A stretch of 64,000 bases of DNA, taken from NCBI GenBank assembly GCA_016715425.1, contig JADKAC010000007.1, forward strand, positions 1-64,000, given 5' to 3'. Numbering within the stretch: the stretch's first letter is position 1; the number at the start of each line of letters is the position of its first letter. Position numbers and translations under genes: made by a program. Positions 46,005-54,582 of the stretch are shown here, one piece after another. The notes below the pieces were generated by a model. That model was not told the DNA's origin, did no database searches, and saw nothing but the letters and a program-made list of their open reading frames with translations. This DNA is from Bacteroidota bacterium (GTDB lineage Bacteria > Bacteroidota > Bacteroidia > Chitinophagales > BACL12).

Positions 46005-46574
46005 ATGTTTATTGAACCACAATTAACAGGAGAAAAAAGGGGATGGATTGAAGTGATTACCGGAAGTATGTTTTCGGGAAAAACAGAAGAGCTGATACGC
46101 AGATTAAAACGTGCCCGTATTGCTAATTTGCGTGTTGAAATTTTTAAACCTTCCATTGATACAAGATATGATAGTGAGAATATTGTTTCCCACGATGAAA
46201 ATTTAATAGTGTCCACACCTGTTTCACATTCTGCAAATATTATTTTATTCAGCAATCATGTGGATGTTGTTGGCATTGATGAAGCACAATTTTTTGATGA
46301 TGGAATTATTGATGTCTGCCGCCAACTTGCATTAAAGGGAATTCGTGTTGTGGTAGCGGGCTTAGACATGGACTATCAGGGAAATCCATTTGGACCTGTT
46401 CCACATTTACTTGCTATAGCAGATTATATTACTAAGGTGCATGCGATATGTGTGCAATGCGGCAATATTGCAAATTATTCATATCGGTTATCAAAGAGTG
46501 ATGCTAAAATTTTATTAGGAGAAAAAAAGGAGTATGAACCCAGATGCAGGAATTGCTTTCTTAAATTGAGTTAA
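46005..46574 (+). CDS. tdk: Thymidine kinase
   Basis: Type II (TK1-like) deoxynucleoside kinase for thymidine salvage. 189 residues: EVITGSMFSGKTEELIRRLK (Walker A), FKPSIDTRYD, VVGIDEAQFFDDGI (Walker B), VVVAGLDMDYQGNPFGPVP, KVHAICVQCGN and CRNCF as the four zinc-binding cysteines. The fold and length are normal. Confidence 0.95.
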   Translation: MFIEPQLTGEKRGWIEVITGSMFSGKTEELIRRLKRARIANLRVEIFKPSIDTRYDSENIVSHDENLIVSTPVSHSANIILFSNHVDVVGIDEAQFFDDGIIDVCRQLALKGIRVVVAGLDMDYQGNPFGPVPHLLAIADYITKVHAICVQCGNIANYSYRLSKSDAKILLGEKKEYEPRCRNCFLKLS

Positions 46575-46611
46575 GTTACCGATTTATGACCTGCCATCAA
46601 ATATGTTTTTT

Positions 46612-46619
46612 TATATTTG
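46612..46619 (+). promoter_or_regulatory. -7 box of the PKD/T9SS gene
   Basis: TATATTTG fits TAnnTTTG exactly, 22 bp before the ATG at 46642. A -33 TTTG is not evident at the right distance. Confidence 0.45.
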
Positions 46620-46641
46620 TTTTTAAACGAAAAAATTAAAT

Positions 46642-48237
46642 ATGAAAAAAATTTATGTACTATTTGCTTGTATACTTGGTGTATATACAATGCAGGCACA
46701 AATCTCTTCAGCTGGTGCAGCGGGAGAATATCCTTTAATACCAAGAGCTGATGCAAAGACAGCTACGAAAGCAGAAATAATGGCTATTAAAGGAGATATC
46801 ACTGGTAGCTCACGTGAGGCTGATCTTACATATTATTGGATCAACTATAATGATGCAATTGATATGGCATTTAATGGTGGCACATTAGAGAATATTAGTT
46901 TCCTACCATTGTGGCCTGATTCCACAGTTAAAGTAATTGGTAACGATGCCGGAACACCTTATGAATTTTATTGGTGGGTACATTCCTTTGCTGATATGTT
47001 GGACCCAACCTCTTTCTACATTTCTAATTGGGTAGATGATACCTATACTGTAGCTGGCAACTCATCTGATTGGTTTAATAAGGACCATGCTTTCCGTGTT
47101 GATTCCGTTAGATTTTATTATTTGTACGAACGCCACGATAATACAGTAACAGATACTTTAAGGGTGTTTGTTATGGGACCTGGTTCTACAGTACATCAAT
47201 TTAGTACGTTAGGCGATCCGTCTTACCAAGCTGTATATTTCAGATATTGGAAAGAAGAAAACAGACCTAATGGAACTTTCACTGCATATGATATTTTATT
47301 GAATGATGCGGATACTGCTTCAATAAATGTAGGTTCAATCCAAATCCCTTTGGATATTTTAATACCCAAGGCACCAACTGGAAACAATAACAAAATATCG
47401 ATAGCTTTTTCTTACCATCCCGGTCAGGAATATGCTGCAGGAGATACACTTTTGGATTTTAATGATCCCCCACTTGCTGTAAATCAACTTAACTCATTCT
47501 GGCTTGCAACTAATGAAGAATATTTTGATGGCTTCCCTACCTCTATGGATGATGGAGCATATAATCAAGCAGGAGCTGCTACAAGTGAAGTACGTTATGG
47601 CATCTCAACAACAGGATGGAATGGATATTACGTAAACACTTTTGCATTTCTATCTACTTCATTTGCTTGGGAACATGCTTATATAGATTGGCATTTGGCT
47701 CCTGAAGGTGCTAATTTTCAATTTACAACTCCTTCACCTTGTGTAGATCTTACAAAAGAATTTATAGATTTTACAAATTTTATTGATGCCCCAGCTTCTG
47801 CATCTTATTTCTGGGATTTTGATGATGGGACCAGTGCATTTGAGCAAAATCCTACACATACATTCCCTTCACCCGGAACTTATCAAGTATGTTTAGTAGC
47901 GACAGAAGCATCTGTTTCCTACCAACAATGCAAAAATGTAACTGTTGATTTTTGTTCAGGAACCGGATTTGAATCTTTTGAAACTCTTAGTAATTTCACT
48001 ATCTATCCGAATCCTGCAAATGATGCAGTAAATATTAATCTGGATTTTACAAATCAAAGTGATGTAGTTATTTCAATTTTCAATGCGCAGGGACAAACGG
48101 TTTATTCAGTGAATGCTGATAACATTACCAATTATTCCAAAACCATTGATGTGAGTAGCTTATCGAATGGTTTATATATGGTTCAAATTGCTGAAGGCAA
48201 TAAATTAACTTCAAAAAATTTCATAATAGCTAGATAA
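46642..48237 (+). CDS. T9SS-secreted protein with PKD domain
   Basis: 531 residues: a signal peptide (MKKIYVLFACILGVYTMQAQ), a long N-terminal beta domain without a name (about residues 20-360, with FYYLYERHDNTVTDTLRVFV), a PKD domain (CVDLTKEFIDFTNFIDAPAS, YFWDFDDGTSAFEQNPTHTF, GTYQVCLVA; about 365-440), and a type A sorting domain (FTIYPNPANDAVNINLDFTN, SLSNGLYMVQI, NFIIAR). Exported to the surface via T9SS. Function unknown. A strong terminator follows 23 bp after the stop. Confidence 0.88.
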   Translation: MKKIYVLFACILGVYTMQAQISSAGAAGEYPLIPRADAKTATKAEIMAIKGDITGSSREADLTYYWINYNDAIDMAFNGGTLENISFLPLWPDSTVKVIGNDAGTPYEFYWWVHSFADMLDPTSFYISNWVDDTYTVAGNSSDWFNKDHAFRVDSVRFYYLYERHDNTVTDTLRVFVMGPGSTVHQFSTLGDPSYQAVYFRYWKEENRPNGTFTAYDILLNDADTASINVGSIQIPLDILIPKAPTGNNNKISIAFSYHPGQEYAAGDTLLDFNDPPLAVNQLNSFWLATNEEYFDGFPTSMDDGAYNQAGAATSEVRYGISTTGWNGYYVNTFAFLSTSFAWEHAYIDWHLAPEGANFQFTTPSPCVDLTKEFIDFTNFIDAPASASYFWDFDDGTSAFEQNPTHTFPSPGTYQVCLVATEASVSYQQCKNVTVDFCSGTGFESFETLSNFTIYPNPANDAVNINLDFTNQSDVVISIFNAQGQTVYSVNADNITNYSKTIDVSSLSNGLYMVQIAEGNKLTSKNFIIAR

Positions 48238-48260
48238 TTTTTCAGAGATTATAAAAAGAG

Positions 48261-48287
48261 CCCTGCCAATGTGCAGGGTTTTTTTTT
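48261..48287 (+). terminator. Rho-independent terminator of the PKD/T9SS gene
   Basis: CCCTGC, CAATGT, GCAGGG forms a perfect 6-bp GC-rich stem followed by nine Ts. Confidence 0.85.
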
Positions 48288-48695
48288 ATGCCATGGTTGC
48301 ATGAAAATGCTTTTGATTGTTGGCTTTTAATTATTGTCAATAGCTTTTGAAGTTCCTATATTTCATAAGGCAATCTGTTGAAATATCAATATAGTGTCTA
48401 TGCATCTGTTTTGACAATTACAGATCTATCCTTCACATTTATGCTTTATCAATTTATAACACTTTCATCATAGGTTCTTCGCTGATTTCAATGAAACTCA
48501 AAATGTCAATATAGTATTGATTTGAATTTATAAATCTAGTTATAAAAAATAGTATGGTATTAGGATTTTGGAAATACGGACTCCTAATGTGTAATAATTG
48601 CATAGCTTAAAGAGTATCTAGTAACAATGATATATAGTTTAATTATTTACTATTTTCTTTGAAAACAATTCTGGTTTATCGTCCAAATTGATAGA
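48288..48695. other. 408-bp AT-rich gene-free stretch
   Basis: Between two terminators, with no open frame of note on either strand. A ten-base word, TCAATATAGT, occurs twice in similar surroundings (near 48388 and 48510). I see no promoter consensus, tRNA or clear stem structure. Possibly former coding DNA or an unrecognised RNA. Confidence 0.5.
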
Positions 48696-48722
48696 TAAAA
48701 AAAAACCCGGCAATAAGCCGGG
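48696..48722 (-). terminator. Rho-independent terminator of the 979-residue T9SS gene
   Basis: On the minus strand CCCGGC, TTATT, GCCGGG makes a perfect 6-bp stem followed by a run of nine or ten Ts. It lies about 26 bp after the stop of the gene at 48748. Confidence 0.85.
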
Positions 48723-48747
48723 TATATATTATTTCTGTAAATAAATT

Positions 48748-51687
48748 TTAATACACTGATATTTTGACTGATTTTGGATAACCACCATTGGATTCAAAAA
48801 CCACCAAATAAGTACCCGGTGCTAATGCGCTAACATTTACAGGAAGATTATTTAGTCCTGCAGGATAAGCAATAAAACCAGAGGCACTTTTCAATTCGCC
48901 AACCATGCTATAGATTTTCATATTAACTGAAGTAGCCTTGTTTAAATAGATACTCGCAGTTGTATATTCATCTGTAGGGTTAGGAGCTATAGAAATACCG
49001 GCAATAATTTCTTCTTGTATAGGACCTATATCAGAACTCACATCATTTGCTTTAGTAAAATCACAAGTCCCTGGAGCAAGGTTAATGGCTCTATAGAAAC
49101 CACGACCATGTGTGCCAATATAGATAGCAGAGCATGTAAGATCACGTATCCAATCTTCACGAATTTCCATTACAGGAACATTTCCAATCTCTGATGCTTC
49201 CTGAGTCCATTCACCACCAAGACTAAGATTATATGACCAAACACCGTATTCAGTTGCTACAATTATCACATCACTATTGTAGGTTTCGATAAGTACATCA
49301 TATGCTGGAATGTTTGGCAATTGACTCGCAATACCATTAAAAACAGCGCTACTATCAGCTAATGCATTGGTTGAATGAAACACATTTTGATCTACGCCAT
49401 AACCTCCAATAGATAGAGCTAATTCATTTGGATTATCTCTATTAATACTAATGCCTGTAATTCTTGACCCAAATGATGTGGGATAGAGAAACTGTGTAAT
49501 TCCTGCTGCAGCAGGATCAAAAACATCACCAATATATTCGTAGTCTGCTGTAAGTATTCCTTCAAAACGATACAGTCTTCCAGACGAAGTACCTACATAT
49601 AAAATGTCTCCAGTATTATCATATTCGAAAGCCGAAGGAGTACCTAATGTAGTTCCAGTTTGTATCTTATACCAAACAGTTGGTTCTGTGGAGTTCAACA
49701 GAGCACCATCGGTAATCCAAACATTAGCCCCTGAGGCAAAATACAATCTGCTTTCTTGAATATTATCTTTTGATAATTCAATATCTCTTCCTTCATAGGT
49801 AACTACATCACCGATAGAATAGAAATTTCCACTACCTAAAGGATATTCCACAGAGCCGTCTTCATCTAAAATGCCTTCGAAAGTGTGATACAAATTCCAA
49901 TTCTCCCAAATTTTCCATTCAGCTACAAATTCTCCCCCACCATCTGGAGCGCCATCTTGGCTACAACCGCTGCCACCGCCACCGGTGTAGTCTATATGAC
50001 AATCAAATATATTTGAGTTGGACAAACCTCCATTTACAGAGCGTCTTAAATTACCACCATTCGCACCTCCTGTAGGCGGAAACGAAGCATAACATCCAAA
50101 AAGATATTCAGGACGTATTTTAGAAACATGAGCACGTCCGCCATCACCGCCGACAACTTCAATTCCTTCTAATGTACTATTTCCTAAAAAATTTGTAAAA
50201 AATGTGCCGTTATCTTGCGATCCTCCAATAACTTCCCCATAATAACCAACAGCAACTCCATTGGCTTGATAGGTTCCATAACCTTTATTCATAGTAGCAA
50301 AATCCGGATAGGAGGACAATGCATTTGTTGTTCTGGAAATTCCACCATCATTACCGTAATACATAATATTTGCATCGTTTGGATTAAACACGATAACATG
50401 TTGATCAGCATGCATATATTTTGAAAAGTAAGTAGGATAACCAGAACTTGTCATAGCAGTCCAGCTACCTCCATCTTTCCATGTGAATGCTTGTACAGAA
50501 CCACCAATATAAACTCTATCCTTATCATTAGGATTTACGGCTATAACAAGGTTATATCCACCTTGATCTCCAGGTGGGTTAAACAAAGAGCTTGCTTCTG
50601 GTGATATGGCAACGAAACTCATTCCCTTATCTTTTGAGCGATAAATACCTTTAAGTTGTTGGTCTGATTTCGCTGCATAGGCATATACATAATTAGGATC
50701 AGATGGTGCTACTGCAATGGTAACTCTACTTAAACCACTAATTGGTAAACCTTCACCATACAAATCTAAAGTATAGGGGTCTGTATTGGATACGCTGCGA
50801 TAATAACGATTAGAATAAATTGCATGAATATATCCTTCTGAATCAAACATTGCTTCTTGTGCTTCAGAAGAGCTCATTAATCCACCAGTAACTAAAGAGG
50901 TACAAGCTGTCCATGAAGCACCTTTATCAGTAGAATAATATAAACCTTTATTTTGTCCGGCGACTAGAGTATTTTCATCACCAGGTTTTGTACTTAATCG
51001 ATATACATAAGCCCAACTAGCAGAAGAAGTGCTTCCTATAACTCCAGGTGTAGGTTCAGTTGCATCCAGCAAAGTAAATGTAGTACCACCATCGGTTGAT
51101 TTATAAATTCCATTTCCTACAAAAGCATGCGTAAAAGGTGATGAAGAGCCATCATAATATCCTGTATTGCTTTCTCCGGTTCCTAAATATAAATCTCCAT
51201 TATCTGCTAATGCGATTGTTCCAACCAATAAAGAACCTAAATCTTGATTTCCTAAAGCTGGATACCAGTCTTGCCCGGCATTATCAGAAATAAATAATCC
51301 CCCACTAATACCACCTGCATACATGCGGTTAGTATTTAAAGGGTCAATTACCAAAGCCCTTGTGCGACCTCCCTGATTGTTTGGCCCCATAAAATCCCAA
51401 TCCAGGCTTAATAAACTTCCCCCACGGGTAGAGTGGTTTGCATGATAGGCTTCTACCTGACGACGTCCTTCTAAAATATCATCCATTGTCAAAGTGCCCG
51501 TAGCAGGATTCTTTCGAAGTTCAAAAAGCCATTCGTAATAACCTTTCATACCGGCTTTTTCCTCCAATTCTTTTTGTTGTTCCTCGGCGCTTTCATTGCC
51601 TTCATAGTAAAAGGACTCAGTAAAATACCAAACTGCAAAAGCTCCTATTGCAATAAATAATGCTGAAATCGTGTACCATCTTTTCAT
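48748..51687 (-). CDS. T9SS-exported BNR/sortilin-like propeller protein
   Basis: 979 residues. The N-terminus is a signal-type helix (WYTISALFIAIGAFAVWYF) followed by an acidic coiled segment (SAEEQQKELEEKAG). Then come several Asp-box motifs (SDNAGQDWYPA, STDGGTTFTLL, STDKGASWTAC, SKDKGMSFVAI) and blocks GPNNQGGRTRALVIDP, VLIETYNSDVIIVATEYGVW and IYIGTHGRGFYRA as in sortilin-like propellers. The C-terminal sorting domain begins SIAPNPTDEYTTASIYL and ends near SALAPGTYLVVFESNG. Surface-exposed by T9SS. Related in domain layout to the protein at 28164-31043. Substrate or partner unknown. Confidence 0.86.
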   Translation of the reverse strand: MKRWYTISALFIAIGAFAVWYFTESFYYEGNESAEEQQKELEEKAGMKGYYEWLFELRKNPATGTLTMDDILEGRRQVEAYHANHSTRGGSLLSLDWDFMGPNNQGGRTRALVIDPLNTNRMYAGGISGGLFISDNAGQDWYPALGNQDLGSLLVGTIALADNGDLYLGTGESNTGYYDGSSSPFTHAFVGNGIYKSTDGGTTFTLLDATEPTPGVIGSTSSASWAYVYRLSTKPGDENTLVAGQNKGLYYSTDKGASWTACTSLVTGGLMSSSEAQEAMFDSEGYIHAIYSNRYYRSVSNTDPYTLDLYGEGLPISGLSRVTIAVAPSDPNYVYAYAAKSDQQLKGIYRSKDKGMSFVAISPEASSLFNPPGDQGGYNLVIAVNPNDKDRVYIGGSVQAFTWKDGGSWTAMTSSGYPTYFSKYMHADQHVIVFNPNDANIMYYGNDGGISRTTNALSSYPDFATMNKGYGTYQANGVAVGYYGEVIGGSQDNGTFFTNFLGNSTLEGIEVVGGDGGRAHVSKIRPEYLFGCYASFPPTGGANGGNLRRSVNGGLSNSNIFDCHIDYTGGGGSGCSQDGAPDGGGEFVAEWKIWENWNLYHTFEGILDEDGSVEYPLGSGNFYSIGDVVTYEGRDIELSKDNIQESRLYFASGANVWITDGALLNSTEPTVWYKIQTGTTLGTPSAFEYDNTGDILYVGTSSGRLYRFEGILTADYEYIGDVFDPAAAGITQFLYPTSFGSRITGISINRDNPNELALSIGGYGVDQNVFHSTNALADSSAVFNGIASQLPNIPAYDVLIETYNSDVIIVATEYGVWSYNLSLGGEWTQEASEIGNVPVMEIREDWIRDLTCSAIYIGTHGRGFYRAINLAPGTCDFTKANDVSSDIGPIQEEIIAGISIAPNPTDEYTTASIYLNKATSVNMKIYSMVGELKSASGFIAYPAGLNNLPVNVSALAPGTYLVVFESNGGYPKSVKISVY

Positions 51688-51762
51688 TTAGAATAAATTT
51701 TGGGTGAAAAATAATAAATTTATTAATCAAATATTAACAGTTTTTCACTTTTGACCAGACAT

Positions 51763-52650
51763 TTACAATAAATGTCGCTCTGCGTGATAGGAAGATCTGA
51801 CCAAAGCACCGCTTTCTACATACTTAAATCCTTTGCTCAAACCGATTTCCTTATATTTTAAAAATATATCTGGATGTACATACTCCTGCACATTTAAATG
51901 CATTTTTGTTGGTTGTAAGTATTGACCAATTGTAAGAATATCGCATCCGTGAGATATAAGATCATCCATTGTTGAAAAAACTTCTTCTTCTTTTTCTCCA
52001 AGTCCAACCATTATTCCACTTTTAGTCCGTTTGCCAAAGTCTTTGGTGCGATTTATTTGTTCAAGACTGCGCTCGTATTTTGCTTGCGGTCTAACAAGTC
52101 TATAAAGTCGTTTCACTGTTTCCATATTATGAGAAACAATATCTTGTCCGGGATTAATCATTGTTATTAAGGCGTCCCAATTTGCTTTTACATCGGGGAT
52201 TAATGTTTCAATGGTTACAAGTGGAGTTAATTCTTTGATTTTTACTACAGTGCTATTCCAGACTGATGCACCACGATCTGCAAGTTCATCCCTATTTACT
52301 GAAGTAATAACTGCATGCTTCACTCCCATTAACATAATTGCTTCGGCGACTCTGGCCGGTTCATCCAAATCTAATTCCGTTGGCCTGCCGGTAGCAACGG
52401 CACAAAAAGAACAGGATCGTGTACAAATATTGCCAAGTATCATAAATGTTGCTGTGCCTGCACCCCAGCATTCGCCCATGTTAGGGCAGCTTCCACTTTC
52501 ACAAATGGTGTGCAGCTTATAACTATCCACCAATCCACGCACCTTCTTATAGTTTTCCCCTGTGGGCAATTTCACTTTTAGCCAAGGTGGTTTGCGATTT
52601 ACTGCTGGCGTTTGTTGTTCTTTATTATTTACAATAGGAAGTTCAATCAT
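51763..52650 (-). CDS. lipA: Lipoyl synthase
   Basis: Radical-SAM enzyme inserting two sulfurs into octanoyl chains on lipoyl domains (E2 of pyruvate and 2-oxoglutarate dehydrogenases, GcvH). 295 residues. Auxiliary cluster C-x4-C-x5-C: CESGSCPNMGEC. SAM cluster: CTRSCSFC. Other blocks: GTATFMILGN, ITSVNRDELADRGA, VETLIPD-like TIETLIPDVKAN, HNMETVKRLYRLVRPQAKYE, TKSGIMVGLGEKEEEV, QYLQPTKMHL, VRSSYHAE. The following gene (52663-53481) is 12 bp upstream on the same strand, so the two are co-transcribed. Functionally linked to pdhA at 7.5 kb. Confidence 0.96.
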   Translation of the reverse strand: MIELPIVNNKEQQTPAVNRKPPWLKVKLPTGENYKKVRGLVDSYKLHTICESGSCPNMGECWGAGTATFMILGNICTRSCSFCAVATGRPTELDLDEPARVAEAIMLMGVKHAVITSVNRDELADRGASVWNSTVVKIKELTPLVTIETLIPDVKANWDALITMINPGQDIVSHNMETVKRLYRLVRPQAKYERSLEQINRTKDFGKRTKSGIMVGLGEKEEEVFSTMDDLISHGCDILTIGQYLQPTKMHLNVQEYVHPDIFLKYKEIGLSKGFKYVESGALVRSSYHAERHLL

Positions 52651-52662
52651 AATTAAATCTTA

Positions 52663-53481
52663 TTACCATTTTCGTCCGAACTGCACACTCAGATACAAGT
52701 ACACAAAATAAGGTTTGTTAGTTTCAAGTATCATCATCGGCACATCCTTAATATACACTTCAGTGCCGATTCCTACTTCAAGCGATTTTACATAATCATC
52801 ATAAGAAGCCCAGTCAAAATTTAAACCTGCTTTACCAAATGCTCCGGGTATAATTGAAATATCTCCGAATCCTTTCATAAACCCCGAATAACCATAAATA
52901 CTTGTAGCATCTAAAAAATACGATTCATTTGCCGGAGAATATTTTTCTGTTGACAGATATAATGCACCATCCTGATTTTTTAAAACTTCCAGATAATAAG
53001 GTTTTACAATTCCAATGGATGGGCCAATTGCATAATCAAAATTTACTTCAAATCCACTCTTTTCTGCTTTTTGACCAATGAGATATTTATTGCCATAAGC
53101 AACCTTCGCATTGAAAAAGCTATTTTGCTTTCCATAAATAAACGGTCGTGGTGAGCTATAAGAAAGTGAAAAATTATATTCGTTTATTTTCTTTAATTCC
53201 TTGGGGTTTTTCATAAACATAATTTCAAAATAGTATAATCTTTTTTTGTCCATGTTTACCCGTTTGGTAAGATCTCCAAACATTCCCCATCCGGATGTTG
53301 TCAATTTTGCCCCTACACTAAATTCTGAATTATAAACTAATCCTTTTGCTTTGGAAGCACTACCTTGATTCATCACAATAGCCTTACTACCTGCCTGCGA
53401 AATTTTTATAGTTGTATCCTGCTGCCCATTGGAAATTGATGCAGCAAATAATAGAATAATTAAAAGGGGTTTTAATTTCAT
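52663..53481 (-). CDS. Secreted/outer-membrane protein of unknown function next to lipA
   Basis: 272 residues with a signal peptide (MKLKPLLIILLFAASISNGQ). The rest is beta-rich with alternating strands (SEFSVGAKLTTSGWGMFGDL, RLYYFEIMFMKNPKELKKI, EYNFSLSYSSPRPFIYGKQN, FEVNFDYAIGPSIGIVKPYY, YFVYLYLSVQFGRKW). The final aromatic strand ending F-G-R-K-W is barrel-like, so an outer-membrane barrel is likely. It precedes lipA in one transcription unit, a pairing I recall as frequent in Bacteroidota, but no role is known. Confidence 0.68.
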   Translation of the reverse strand: MKLKPLLIILLFAASISNGQQDTTIKISQAGSKAIVMNQGSASKAKGLVYNSEFSVGAKLTTSGWGMFGDLTKRVNMDKKRLYYFEIMFMKNPKELKKINEYNFSLSYSSPRPFIYGKQNSFFNAKVAYGNKYLIGQKAEKSGFEVNFDYAIGPSIGIVKPYYLEVLKNQDGALYLSTEKYSPANESYFLDATSIYGYSGFMKGFGDISIIPGAFGKAGLNFDWASYDDYVKSLEVGIGTEVYIKDVPMMILETNKPYFVYLYLSVQFGRKW

Positions 53482-53538
53482 TTAAGTTGTTTTACGAAGA
53501 TATGTTTAATCTTTGTATTCATCAAACTACTACATGTC

Positions 53539-53949
53539 ATGATTGTTTCAAAAGTAATCTATACCGGAGATTTAAGAACTGAAGCCACTCACCTAAAATC
53601 AGGAATTAAATTAATAACTGACGCCCCTCTTGATAATCAAGGTAAGGGTGAAGCATTTTCTCCCACAGATTTAATGTCAACATCGTTAGCCACTTGTATG
53701 CTCACAATCATGGGTATAGCTGCAAGAACACATCATATTTTTATGGATGGCACTACTGTGGAAGTAAAGAAAATAATGGCTGAAAATCCCCGGCGCATTT
53801 CAGAAATTCACACACTTTTACAAATCCCGGATAACAGTCTTACTGATAAACAAAAAGCTATTTTAGAAAATGCCGCAACCACCTGCCCGGTTATGTTGAG
53901 TTTGCATCCTGATATAAAAAAGGTAATTACTTTTAATTATCTGAAATAG
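53539..53949 (+). CDS. OsmC family protein
   Basis: 136 residues. OsmC/Ohr-fold proteins reduce organic hydroperoxides through two cysteines. Visible: a beta start (VIYTGDLRTEATHLKSG), FSPTDLMSTSLATCMLTIMG (first Cys) and LENAATTCPVMLSLHPDIKK (second Cys), about 70 residues apart as in the family. Divergent from the 52663-53481 gene and convergent with ytxJ (17-bp overlap at the 3' ends). A peroxide or thiol-stress role suits its YtxJ neighbour. Confidence 0.88.
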   Translation: MIVSKVIYTGDLRTEATHLKSGIKLITDAPLDNQGKGEAFSPTDLMSTSLATCMLTIMGIAARTHHIFMDGTTVEVKKIMAENPRRISEIHTLLQIPDNSLTDKQKAILENAATTCPVMLSLHPDIKKVITFNYLK

Positions 53950-54280
53950 ATAATTGATTCAATACTTCATTTGCATTGATATGGGAATGAGAAGCATGAT
54001 ATACAATTTTTCCATTTTTAATCAATAGAAGTTGTGGAGATTCATGGGTTATCTGATGTTGTTCTGCTATATAATTTGAAACTTTTCTATCAGCTCTTAC
54101 ATTCACCATTGTCAGATTTATTTCATTAGTAGGATGAATGTCCTTTTCAAATCTTCTAAGTGCCATTGAACTGATTCCACATGAACGGCTGTGCTTAAAT
54201 ATAATAAGTGGTTTATCAAAAGACTCCCGAATTAGTTCTTCATATTGATCGGTAGATGTAATATTCTTCCAATCTATCAT
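53933..54280 (-). CDS. ytxJ: Bacillithiol-system thioredoxin-like protein YtxJ
   Basis: 115 residues of monothiol thioredoxin fold: IIFKHSRSCGISSMALRRFE (active-site single Cys in H-S-x-x-C-x-I-S), LTMVNVRADRKVSNYIAEQH (V-x-V-x-x-x-R), THESPQLLLIKNGKIVYHAS. The H-S-x-x-C-x-I-S-x-x-A motif and the conserved E-S-P-Q turn mark YtxJ, proposed as a monobacilliredoxin acting on protein-S-bacillithiol mixed disulfides. It starts 2 bp after the stop of a 48-residue lipoprotein. bshC at 23 kb makes the thiol. Confidence 0.9.
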   Translation of the reverse strand: MIDWKNITSTDQYEELIRESFDKPLIIFKHSRSCGISSMALRRFEKDIHPTNEINLTMVNVRADRKVSNYIAEQHQITHESPQLLLIKNGKIVYHASHSHINANEVLNQLSISDN

Positions 54281-54282
54281 AC

Positions 54283-54429
54283 TCAGGAAGCAAGTTCCAT
54301 GAATGGACTTGTTGCTTGTGTTATTTTATTTGGGCAGCCTTCCCGGTGACAAGATGTTAATGAAACACCTATAGTACCTGCTATTGCGATTAATACAAAT
54401 ACTTTGCGAATTGATGATACGATTTTCAT
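54283..54429 (-). CDS. 48-residue lipoprotein preceding ytxJ
   Basis: From the ATG at 54429: MKIVSSIRKVFVLIAIAGTI, then GVSLTSC, a lipobox L-T-S-C at residues 24-27, then a 21-residue mature tail with a second Cys (HREGCPNKITQATSPF) ending MELAS. The TGA is followed after 2 bp by the ytxJ ATG, strong evidence for coupled translation. Mature size is tiny (about 22 residues after lipidation), so its role, if not a peptide chaperone or partner of YtxJ, is unknown. Confidence 0.65.
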   Translation of the reverse strand: MKIVSSIRKVFVLIAIAGTIGVSLTSCHREGCPNKITQATSPFMELAS

Positions 54430-54582
54430 TGATTTTTTTTAGAGTAACTGAACCTGATTGGACAAAATTAACTTCAAACTTTCAATCTGTAACGAAAATG
54501 TGTCATAATTATTTATCAATATGCTACTTATTCTTGAAGATATGTAAAAAAAATTAGCTGTATTTTACTAAAATTACCCCCT

